In this document: piece by piece, positions 1 to 12,400 of the stretch
Position numbering within the stretch: position 1 is the first letter of the stretch
How the letters are laid out: the number at the start of each line of letters is the position of its first letter
Assembly: GCA_905147135.1 (NCBI GenBank)
Contig: LR990041.1
Span: 10,725,907 to 10,789,906, forward strand
Length of the DNA: 64,000 nt
Direction: 5' to 3'
Origin: Blastobasis lacticolella
Lineage: Eukaryota; Arthropoda; Insecta; Lepidoptera; Blastobasidae
Translations under genes and position numbers: made by a program
Notes under the pieces: model-generated
Told to the model about the DNA's origin: nothing
The model's input: the letters and a program-made list of their open reading frames with translations, nothing else
Database searches by the model: none

Positions 1-160
1 ACTCTTTTTGTACTTCTTAAGGTTCTCATTTCTACTGCATTTATTTTATTTAACAGTTTATTGTGCACATTTACCCTACTTTCCTGCTTCTTCTGCATGC
101 TTATCACTAATTATAAAGTAATTTAAATTTTGGTCGTCGAATGTAATTTTTTTATGTTAG

Positions 161-415
161 ACTAGCCAGGCAATTGACCTCCATATCATCCAACTGGTGG
201 TAAGTGACGATGCGGCCGAAGATAGAGCATCCATCGAAGTGCGAATAGGGATTTTGAACGGTGTACCTGTCTGCCACCAGGTGGCGCTAGACGGCGGCAT
301 CGGGGACCAGCAGCTCAGCGCGGCGGCCCTCGTCAACATCACCATCGCAGACGTCAACAACAAGCCACCAGCGCTGGTAGAGCCTGGAGCGATCTCCGTC
401 AAGGAGAACACGCAG
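161..415 (+). CDS. Cadherin exon 1 in window
   Basis: Acceptor AG at 159-160, donor GT at 416, 85 codons, phase 0 at both ends. It ends one cadherin repeat (VNITIADVNNKPP, a linker with N in place of the usual D) and begins the next (ISVKENTQ). An in-frame stop lies just upstream of the acceptor, so this exon needs a spliced upstream partner outside the window. Confidence 0.85.
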
Positions 416-3400
416 GTATTGTCTAAACAACATTTCAACTCTTCAGGAAAGCTGATTTGAATTTCGAACACAACATACTCTATGCTAGAAAAATCCACAT
501 TTACCTCATTCAACTATTTATATGTCCAGTTGCAGTGCAACATCAATAAGTAGAACTCATCTTGACATACTTCCTTATCTTCCTTAACAATGCGTGCATT
601 GTTTTGTTCCGGATTTAGTTGTGCAAGGTAACAACCAGTGTTGTATGTGGTACATGCATGGCATGAAGCCATCATCATATCAGCTGGAAGACACCCGCTG
701 CTGGGCATAGGCCTCCCCCAGAAATCTTCACAAAGGCCAGTCTTGTGCCTTCCGCATCCAGCTGATATCTGCGATCTTTACCAGATCGTCGGTCTACCTT
801 GTGTGAGTCCTATCCTCTGCGTCTTCCGGTACGTGGTCTCCACTCGAGAACTTTCCTGCCCCATCGGCCATCTGTTCTGCGAGCTATGTACCCTGCCCAC
901 TGCCACTTTAGCTTGGTAATCCTAGATATTATAGTTGGCTAGGCTTAAAATTGGCATGAATATGTCATCTTAATCCTTACGGTGACAACGCGCTTGCGAT
1001 TCTGCATTATTGTTGCTTGAAGCTCAAAGAAAGTCACCAAAAAGTTCTAAACTCAAACTGATAATTCTATATGCTGCAAATCGACACTCCAACACCATTA
1101 CAGGTAGGCACACTGATCTACCGAGCTGAAGCCCACGACCCGGATGACCAGCCAGTGCTACGATACGCCATAGACAAGGCGGCCAGTGTGGCCCGCGACG
1201 AAGATGGCATACCGGTACCCATCACAGAGTACGACTACCTGTCTCTATGGGACTTGAATGCTGTTGACGGCACGCTCAGAGTTGTAAGGTGAGGAAGAGA
1301 GTTGTCTGTTACTTTTCTTTTTTCATAAAAAAATATTTGTAGTATTTGTGGGTACATGATCACGTAACGATCAAAATTGAGTCGTCTAGTGAGAAGGAAC
1401 GATTGGTCGTGGTATTCTTATTTTTATTTTTTCAATTGCCATCAATATTTCTAAGTCTAATGTGGATCGAAGAGGTCCAGACAATGCACACAAGTAGGTA
1501 TTAATATGACAACTCGTTTCGAGGATATTAATCGGACAGAGCGAAGTGGACCAAGAGTTGTGGAAAGCGGAATCCGGGCACTCGAGTGCCGCGCAGGAGC
1601 GCAACCGGGACTTACCTAACACCAAGATGATGATAATTAGAAGTATTGTGATGTCAAAATTAGTAATGTCTATATCTATGATGATAATTGTTTATACCTA
1701 TTTGAGCACCAAAGTAACTAAACAAAGGCTTAATGATAAGAATATGTAGGACTGTACATATTTTATCCTTTTGCTTCTTGAGTAAATATCTGCAAATATC
1801 TCTTTCAGGCTTCTAGACAGGGAAAAAGTGGAGACTATGAAGCTGGTTCTCACAGTCGAAGACATGGCTGCGATGGACGGGGGTCCGAAACAGACCGCCT
1901 CCGCTACCCTCACCATCAACGTGGAAGATGAGAACGATAATAACCCCAAGTTCCGGAAGCCTTTCTACAAAGCCTCGATCCCTGAGAACTCCAAGAATGG
2001 AGTCAATGTGGTGACTGTAGTAGCTGATGACGCTGATAAGAATAGGAGCATGACGTATTTCTTGGAAGGTAAGGTTCGGCGACTAATGGTTTCAGGTTTA
2101 ATGAACTCGTCGACAACATGACTTGGAATCATCATTATGACTAGTAAATTATGATGTACCAAACATTTTAAAGTTGTTTGTTTTTAAAGTCTTTGATGTG
2201 ATTCTTCACATATTGCCCAGCCTTTTTTATACCACTAAGGTGACAAATAGGCTTACGGCCTTCCTGATGGTAAACAGTTACCGCTATGGACGATTGCAAT
2301 ACCAAGGGCATAACCTACGCGTTGCCGACACCGTATACACCTTTTCACCCCTTTCTTGAATAACTCTATGTTGTACACTCTAGGAAAAACCTCTCCAGGT
2401 CGTTCATTCCACAAACTTAGTGTGCGTGGGGTGTGTGGGTGTCCTTGGATTGATTATAGAAATACGACTTTCCTATACAGGTCCTCAAGAACTTGTAAAT
2501 CTACTGCATATGGAGCCCTCTACTGGCGAATTGGTGGTAGCAGGCCGGATAGACCACGAGCTTTATCCGTGGATGAATCTGACCGTTAAGGCTGTGGACA
2601 ACGGCGTACCGTCACGGTATTCTGTCGTCGATATGTTTATACAGGTAAATTCATGGACTTTGTTGCACTTTTCGTCATAGACGGTAACGTTTTGAATAAC
2701 GGTTACACAGTTTATATCGCGGCAATGAGGGCTTTCGCGATCCCAAAATCCACGAGATGGCGCCACTGCAACGTGAGCTCTTTTGTCAAAATAAAGCTTT
2801 GTCATTGGCTGGTATAGATTCGTCATTTTACGACTGTTGTTTCTGCCCAATAGCACGACAGTATTTTGACAACAGACCTTACGCCTAACTAGTGCTATCT
2901 GAAATCGTGAAAATCCTCATTGGCTACAATACAGGGTGAATTTAAATTAATTATTGGTACCCCTTTGGCAGGGGTACCGTATGCATATGCTCGTGATAAC
3001 AAACAACTTTTACTATGGCACCATTTTTAAAATTCCAAAAAAATCTGCTGTTTCATATATTTTGTGAGATTTCGATTTAATTTTTGTATGAAATAGCAGA
3101 CATTTTTTCGCGTTGCGTCGAGTCACATTTTCAAAAGTTTGACCGGAAAAATCTCAATCGTATTATAAAATCTTACTGCCTATTCAATCAATGGATTCAG
3201 TCTTTCTGCTGAACAAGAACAAACATCCGACATCTAATGTTACTTTGTAATACTTACAGGTTTTAGACGAAAACGATAATAATCCGATATTCGAATCATC
3301 GGCTTTCGAGTATAGAGTGAGGGAAGACGTAGAACCGGGCACCACAGTGGCTACGGTCTTGGCACGAGACGCCGACTCCGCAGAATATGGGAAGGTCACC

Positions 3401-6400
3401 TATTTACTAGATCGGATGTCTACCCAGGTAAGTTATATTAGACGCCTATAAAATATTTAAGGATCAAGGGTTTGTTTTAACCGGGACTGAATAGCGCTTA
3501 AATCAGCGTAACAACAGCGAAAGACAAAACAATTAAGCGCGACAACGATAACACTGAATGTGACGTATAAAGGAACTAACATACCGCCAATAAGGAAACC
3601 ATACCGAAGGCTATTGCACTATACCATGGGGTTCGTCAAAAGGTATGTCTACAGGTATCTCAAAGGCCGGAACCGCAAATTACAAATGTCTTGGACGAAG
3701 TTGGCCACTTTCCATCAGATGGATCGTCCGTCTGTGTGCCTACCAGGCAATAAAAAATAAAAATGCCCAATTACGCCCCATTCCCATGCCCATGCCCACT
3801 TACGCACCATGCCCACTTACGGTCATTCATATCGTCGTCGTGCTCTTTGTTTCATTTTCTTCTATCGAAACACACTTTACCTAAAGTGCAGTTTGGGTGA
3901 GACATGGAAGACATTGAATCGATGACGTCATCGATTGAAAAAGCTGTTACGTTAGACTTCATCCCCATCCGTAACGCTCCCACAACGCAGAAGCCAATGA
4001 GCCGTTTTAAAACCCAGTTTTTTTTTATACGGTAGACAAGCAGGCAAGCGGGCCACTTGATGAAAAGTGATCACCGCAAACAAAACACTCAGCTTCTCAC
4101 AAATTTAGATACATGGCGCGGTCTAACGGCTGAAACATTATTCTAATCTAATATAAGTCCTTATAGCGCGCCATCTATGTAAATTTATGAGAAGTGTTGA
4201 AAATTGCTCATTAGTTCAGCGCTAGTCCCGTAGTTGCCGTTCCTAACAGTGCCTTCAAGTGTAAACTAATTTTGGTTTGGTAACCGTCTTGTAGGGTAAA
4301 TTCCTGATAAACGCGGAAACTGGCGCACTAACTGTATCCGACTGGCTGGACAGAGAGACACAGCAAACCTACAACCTCGTGGTGGAAGCCTGGGACAATT
4401 ACCAGTTTGGGTACTTGAGTGGCGAGAGTCGGAATGCCTTCAAGCAGATTATGTGAGTCCACTGTTTTAGATAGATAGATAGATATATAATTCTTTATTG
4501 CACACAAAATTACAGGAAAGAACATTTAACAGGTCTATTTAAACATTGTGGGCAAAGGCGGTCTTATCGCTACAAGCAATCTCTTCCAGGCAACCCTTGT
4601 CTAAAAAGAAAAAAAGATACAAATCCGTCAGACAAGCAACAAAAATAGCATTAATCATCTAGGTAAACTACTATATTATAAGCTAAAACTTTACACCTAC
4701 ATACTAATATACACACTATAGGCTACAATATACATAGATAACTGTTTTGTTGTAGTACTATCTATGTATGACTGATGGCTCACCTGCCATTATAAATGTA
4801 ATTTGGCGGCCCCCAGAAATCTCCATAAAGGCCGATCCTATGCTTTCCGCATCCAGCTGGTAACTACGATCTTTACTAGGTCGTCGGTCCACCTTGTGGG
4901 AGGCCTACCTACGCTGCCTTTTCCGGTACGTGGTCGCCACTCGAGAACTTTAAATTATTATCGCCAACTTACATAAAGACCGCAGGTAGCTCAATCGAAG
5001 ATCGTACTTGTTTGTATATAGAAAAATAGATTAATGCTGTATTTTTATTGTCAAAATAATGCCTTTCTGTTGGCTCATATCCTAGCGACTTTTAATCGGA
5101 TCGGATACGCTGTGCCGCTCTAATATCTGACGGTCTATTCCACCACCCATTGTTATCTAGAAGTTATCTGATAAATATCACACTTTTATTTCACGAATCT
5201 TGCTGAATAATAATCTGATAATTTAAGCCAGTTCTACACTGAATCTGCCAAACAAAGATACACTAACTAGAAAAAACAACTAGATCACTAACACAAATGA
5301 CGATATTTCACGAACTAGTAAAGATAGATTCATGGGACAAAAAAATATTTATAACGAGTTCTATTTTTACATTTTTGCCTTTTTACTTTGATGAAACACA
5401 CTTTAATGTTCCATTACTCCAAAGAGCTATTATGGGTTGTATATGAAATAGTCGTTAATATTAGTGACTTAGATATTTTTGTTCGTTATTCTATTAGAGG
5501 GTCGGGAAACAAAAGTGGGATGTCTATCAAATGACTCTTAATAGGTATTCCGGAACTGTATCGACGGGCGGTGAAACAGGCTCTATGCCTATAATAATAT
5601 AATATCACCCAGAATCCAGGCTAATCATTTAAAACTCCCCCCCAGGGTTCAAGTGGAGGACGTGAACGACAACAAGCCTGTCCTACAAGTGCCTGAGGAT
5701 TGTGCCACAGTGACGGAGTTCCATAATCCTCGGGAGCCTTTGACAGCGGTGTCGGCTACCGACGCGGATGACAACGCCTCGCCTAATGGCCGCGTGCAAT
5801 TCCATGTGGTTGGCGGGAAGGGACATGGTGAGGAAATACGATAAGATTGCTATAAAGAATATGATTAGTTAGACACTATCCGGTGAGGAATCCGTCAATA
5901 TGATTTCCGACATTGTCGCTCAACGGGTGATCTTCTAGTGTATCTAACACACCGTTAAGCTTTAGCTATTGAGAGTCAAGGTGAGGCACTGGCTGTTGGC
6001 CTTGATATGGTGAAGGCGTTCGATCGGATCTCGCATAGGGGTCTTCTTTTGAAGTTACCATTAAGTTGAAGTTATCATACGGGCTTCCCGAGGGATTGTG
6101 CGATTGGGTAACTAGCTTTTTGTCCAGCAGAAGCATCAAAGCCGTTGTTGACGGCTGATGCTCCAATAGCTTGGTCATTAACGTTGGTGTCCCGCAAGGC
6201 TCGGTGCTGTCTCCAACTATGTTCCTCCTTCATATCAATGATATGCTGTCCATTGACGACATTCATAGCTATGCGGATGACAGTACTGGAGACGCCTTTA
6301 ATTCGGGTCGTGCCAATATCCCTCGTGCCATAGTGGAGGAAAGTCGCGAAGTACTTGTGTCTAACATCGAGAGTACTTTATCTAGAATCTCCGATTGGGG

Positions 6401-9400
6401 ACGACTGAATCTAGTCCAATTCAACCCCACTAAGACACAAGTATGCGGTTCACCGCCAAGAAAACTCCATTCGTTGTAGCTCCTCAGTTCCAGGATGCAC
6501 CGCTTGCCATCTCTAAGAGCATGCATATCCTAGGTGTCGACATATCCAGTGACGTCCAGTTTCGCAGTCATCTAGAAGAAAAGGTCAAGCTCGCATCTAA
6601 AAAGCTGGGTGTTCTTAAAAGATCAAAGCAATTCTTCACGCCGGGGCAACGGCTTCTCCTTTACAAGGCTCAAGTCAGACCCCATTTGGAGTATTGATCT
6701 CAAAATACTGGCGTGACATTGTACAAGAACAACTACCGTAAAATGACGAATCAATCCCAGCCAATGACCAGGCTCTATTTTGATATCAGACCTTACGTCT
6801 CAGTAACGCCATCTAGCGGACTTGGAATCAACCTCCCCTGTTTAGACTTCTATCCATACTGAATCTAGCTCATTTTCCCTGGTGGTGGGTAGGTTGATGA
6901 CCTGCCTTCGGTACGCGTAATATTCTTAAGTAAAACTGACGAATGTTTTAAACCATAAAGTTCACCTTTCCTCCATAGAATTGTTCCGGTTCGAACAAGT
7001 CGGCGGAGACGCGAACACGGGCCGCTTGTACGCAAAGCAGTCCCTCAAGGACCGCTTTGGGAACTATACACTGCAAATAGAGGCTAGAGACCTGGGAATG
7101 CCCCCTAACGTGGCCTCTGGAGAACTGAGACTGTGCGTCACGGATTACAACGACCACGCACCAGTGTTCGTACACCCCCCGCAGAATGTCACCATCAAAG
7201 TGCCGGAGGTGAGTCTTAGTAGGGTTAGCGGACAGATAAATTGTTAATACAAAATAAAAATATATGTATGGGGGCTGACGTATTTTTGCTCGACATTTTG
7301 CGCCACTGGCGAGTAAGATCTTTTCACTGGCAAAAAAATCCAACTGTCAACTGAACTTGATTCTGATTTATTTTATCAGCTGCAAGGTCCATACCGGAAG
7401 AAAACCAACAACACCTAGCCTCGCCAAGATGCCAATCGGTTCGTAGCGATTGTACTGCGATTGGCGATCGGAATTTGTTGCTACAGCTGACTGTTGCAGC
7501 GTTCACTGTACTGCGCCGATCCACGAGCGCTGGACAAACGTAGCCGAGTAACAATCTTAAGTCGCCATGGAATCGCGTTCAAGCGATTGCCAACTTGGCT
7601 AGACCCACAGATCTTACTCGTCAGTTGCGCTATCTAGTGGAGTTTTGGCTTTGCGTTAGCCCTCATTACGATTACGTTACACTAATATTTTAAACTACAA
7701 AAATTAAGGAAATTCAAGGGAAAATTAGTTAAAGCGGGCTTAAATAAGGTCGATGCATCCAGAACTCCAGATCCAGATTTCAATCGTTGGCCCCGCTATT
7801 GGGAACAGCGGGATGACGTGCTAATGGTATGCTCTTGATGAGCATTACGACCCTATCGACACCGACACAGGGTATCGAGCCCTAATTGCAAAGTTTAATA
7901 GTTTGATATAATCTGAGCACCTTTAGGACAGTAAAGTTCTCGAGTGGCGACCACGTGCCGGAAGACGCAGCGTGGGTAAGGTAGACCGTGGCCTACGCCC
8001 ACCGGTGGGCATCTTTCGACAGATATGCAGATGATTATTGTCACGCCACCAGAGGGCGTATTCTCTAGTTCGCATCGTTCCGTCAGCGTCAGTTCCGGAC
8101 AAAAGCTTTGCCCCTTCCACCCAGGGTCCTATCGACTTCTCGGCCATACGGACCGCGTCAGACCTAATGGAGGGTAATGCGCGCGTTTATTTGCTAGTGC
8201 ACGAATCCTGTTTGTCCCTAGCACTCTCCCTTAACTGGCTGACAACACTGCACTATCTTTTTACCCCGTCGGCCAGCTTCCCTCCACCTTCACTCTATCT
8301 TCCTTCTCTCTCCTACTGCTCCTACTCCTCCTCCACTTTCCTCGCGAGATGCCATGCATATGCGAATTCTCGCAGCCGCACAAAGTTCGCCTCCAACGAT
8401 ACAAGATCCGCAAAGTAGACCGGGCCCGCTTCCTCCCGCTCTAACCCAGCAAGCATAATGCTACGCTCCCGCTCGTACAGGTGCAGGAGTGTGTATTGTG
8501 ACGTCAGCCCGCTAAGGGGGAGTGCATATGGAACAACTGGATTTGTGAGTGTCAAGAAGTGCGCACGCCCAAAGAGCCATCGGCAAGTAAGCGTGCGCAT
8601 CACCCGTGATTAGGTCTGCCGCGGTCCGTATAACCGCGAGGTCGATAGGACCCTAAGTGGAGGTGGGTGGGCTCCCGCTCGTACATCTCGCATTCCCACA
8701 GACTGTGGTCCCTAATATCCAAACCCCCGCATGTCAGCGATTCGGACAGAAGGATAAGGGCTTAACCTTTAACCCATACATCGTAGAACGCAACAATCGG
8801 CACCGAGGTGGTCCGCGTGCGTGCCATCGACGCGGACACCGGCCCCAACGGCGCGGTGCGGTTCCGCGTGCGCCGCGACGCCGCCGCCGCGCACCGCGCC
8901 TTCGCCGTGCACGCGACCAGCGGCGCGCTCCGGACCACGCAGCGGTTCGACCGGGACAAGCAGACCACGTATCAGGTAGGATGATCTTCCGCAGCGGTAT
9001 TCCCGAGCCAATACGACATTGGCGAGCATACGGGTTGACTGAAACCGCGTATCAGGTACGGGTCGACTGTGCTGTGCTGTAGAGAGTATAGACGCAGTAG
9101 GGGAGCAATGCGTCGTGCATGCCACCAGCGGCGCGCTCCGGACCACGCAGCGGTTCGACCGGGACAAGCAGACCACGTATCAGGTAGGATGATCTTCCGC
9201 AGCGGTATTCCCGAGCCAATACTAATAATGTCGATTAGAATACTGTAGTATTGTGTGGAATCCACATTATGCCAACCACTCCCAGAGAATTGAAGGTTTG
9301 CAGCGAGCATTCACGAGGCACCTGGCTTTCATTTCACAGGGGTTTTCGCACAGGCAACCATACGAACAGCGTCTCTCCTTTTTAAAAATGACCTCACTTC

Positions 9401-12400
9401 GCAATCGTAGAAAATTGCTTGATTTAACTTTTTTGTACAAACTAATTCGGGGATTCACAAATTGCAGTGATATTTTATGCTGTATCAATTTTTCAGTGCC
9501 GCACAAGTTGCCTAGATATCCGCTCTCGAAACCATTTAGCCTGCCATTCTGCCGCACTAATATAGGTTGTAATGCACCTATCACCAGGTTTTGTAGGCAA
9601 TATAACGAAATGTGTCATTTGACGGATAGCATTGATATCAACCATGATTCGTTCCCTGGATTTCGTCGATCAGTGCTCAAGTCCTATACACCTGAACTAT
9701 CCACCTGACAGACGCACGTTTTCTGGCCTGTTTTTGCTTTTACTTTTTATAAAGGTTAGAATTATATGTTAAGTAATATTAAGTTTTTTTTTGTATAAGT
9801 TTTTTATTTTTTTGTATTTGAAAAACTGAAATTCCCTTATGAATATTCCATTGTTATTTTGAGTAAGTACTTAGGTTAAAGTGAATGTTGTATATACCTG
9901 TAATTGGGGTGCATATAAGTCTTGTACCTTGTCTAAAGTAAATTGTAACTGTTACATGTGTACTCTGTTGGTATATTAAATAAATAAATAAATAAATAAA
10001 TACGACATTGGCGAGCATACGGGTTGACTGAAACCGCGTATCAGGTACGGGTCGACTGTGCTGTGCTGTAGAGAGTATAGACGCAGTAGGGGAGCAATGC
10101 GTCGTGCACGCCACCAGCGGCGCGCTCCGGACCACGCAGCGGTTCGACCGGGACAAGCAGACCACGTATCAGGTAGGATGATCTTCCGCAGCGGTATTCC
10201 CGAGCCAATACGACATTGGCGAGCATACGGGTTGACTGAAACCGCGTATCAGGTACGGGTCGACTGTGCTGTGCTGTAGAGAGTATAGACGCAGTAGGGG
10301 AGCAATGCGTCGTGCATGCCACCAGCGGCGCGCTCCGGACCACGCAGCGGTTCGACCGGGACAAGCAGACCACGTATCAGGTAGGATGATCTTCCGCAGC
10401 GGTATTCCCGAGCCAAAACGACATTGGCGAGCATACGGGTTGACTGAGACCGCGTATCAGGTACGGGTTGACTGTGCTGTGCTGTAGAGAGTATAGACGC
10501 AGTAGGGGAGCAATGCGTCGTGCACGCCACCAGCGGCGCGCTAAGGACCACGCAGCGGTTCGACCGGGACAAGCAGACCACGTATCAGGTACGGGTTGGC
10601 TGTGCTGTGGTGTGGACAGACACAGTAGGAGAGCAATGTATAAAATCAATGTACACCCACCGGCGGCACGCTCAGGACCACCATGTGGTTCGACCGGGAC
10701 ACGCAGACCACATATAAGTAATGGGATTCGCCCTTGCACTTTTACTGCTTAGTTCTGCGGTCTGAATTAATGAATATGCTGCCCAGGATAAAGCTAATTC
10801 TTCATACAACAGCTTCACAATTCCTCTACCCAAAAAAAACCGTACTATAATCTTGATTATTTCTTTGAAGTTCTCTTCGTAACATATTTTTCTTTCATTC
10901 AGCTAAGAATCGAAGCTTACGACCTCGGCCTGCCCACCCCACTGAGCTCCGATCTGGATGTCACGATCTACGTGCAAAACGTCGACAACTACCGCCCCCG
11001 CTTCCTCAACAAGGAGTTCCGATACAACGTGACAGAGAGCACCGAGGATCCCGGCATATACCTGCCCAGCGTGATAGAAAGGGACGCGATAGACAGGGGC
11101 GACGAGCCAGTGTTGCCGGTCTGCTACTACATTGTGCATGGGAATGAGGATGCTGCCTTTGACTTGCAGAGGGATACGCATAGGTATGTTTTTAGCCCGC
11201 TAGAATCTTTCCACCTATCGGAGTCGAAAATACGACAATAATCAAAGGCTGTAACGTCTTTGCAACTCGTCACTGACCCGAAAATAAGTAGGAGCGTTTT
11301 CTATATACGTAATATCAAACGTGCCTTCTAGGGTAGAGATCAGCGCAGCCTTTCACCATCACATCCCATAACAGTCAACAGTAGGACTTAGGGCCTCTCC
11401 CGCGAAAGGGAAGCTTATTGCCATTATCTCTACGCTTGGCAAGCGGGTTGGAGATAGCAGTGTTACAAATATAACAATAGAAAAGCTGCTGCCCATTTTT
11501 CAGTGTACGAAGTCTCATCTCTTGTCTCGAGTCGCCTTGTACGACACCCACGCCTTGCACGTATATGTCGGAGACAGTCAAAAGGAATAAAAAATAATAA
11601 CCATCTTAGCGTTAATATCCCGGTTGTGCTCTCGAGAACGAAGGCCCGGGGTTTGCCTTCACCATGATCCACGATCTGGCGATCAGGTAATTACAGTGGA
11701 GCGACTACCATCTGATCTCCATGACCCTGCTACCAGGGCACTCTGACCAGATTGGATCATGGTTACAAATTCAGATTTCATCACGATGTTTACTCAACCG
11801 CCCGGTTACCGACGCTCTTTCAATTCAGGGATAGTCAATAGTATTTACTCATAAATGTAGTGGAATAGGAGCTTCGATCTGCACGCCACCTGGCAGCGTG
11901 GCTAGAACTGCTTCGACGTCATATTCGGCTAACGGCTGTGGCACTTGATATTCGACCACCGACGAGGCAAGAACTAAAACTAACTCACTTGAGTAGTTTT
12001 CCGGGAGATTCCGGGATTCGAATAAAACCCGGGATACATTTATGAGTCCATACCATTGACCGTCTCCGACGTAAACAATTTAGATGTTAATAGATACAAT
12101 GATAGATACTTAATATAGATAGAACGTCCACTGTATACAGTACACAGATATAAACGTGACTGTGGACTCATAAATAAATGTCCTTGGAGTCATAATAATA
12201 CAGTCGGTTTTAATGATTATACCACTGAAAGTATACGATTATGTAAGGTTACTCGTTATCGGTAATCTTAGTTGTCACCTTGACATGCGGTTATGGCGTC
12301 ACGTGCCTCAACCGATAACCACGACCTATTTACCCATTTATATAATATATTTACATACAATACAGCGCGTGGACGACAATGTATCGATTAATTTATTTAT

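Noticed and set aside
8769..10739. Several reverse and forward frames (MVCLSRSNRCVV..., MLCCREYRRSRG...) repeated through 8.8-10.7 kb
   Set aside because: They are shadows of the 208-bp tandem array and of cadherin exon 9 read in wrong frames.
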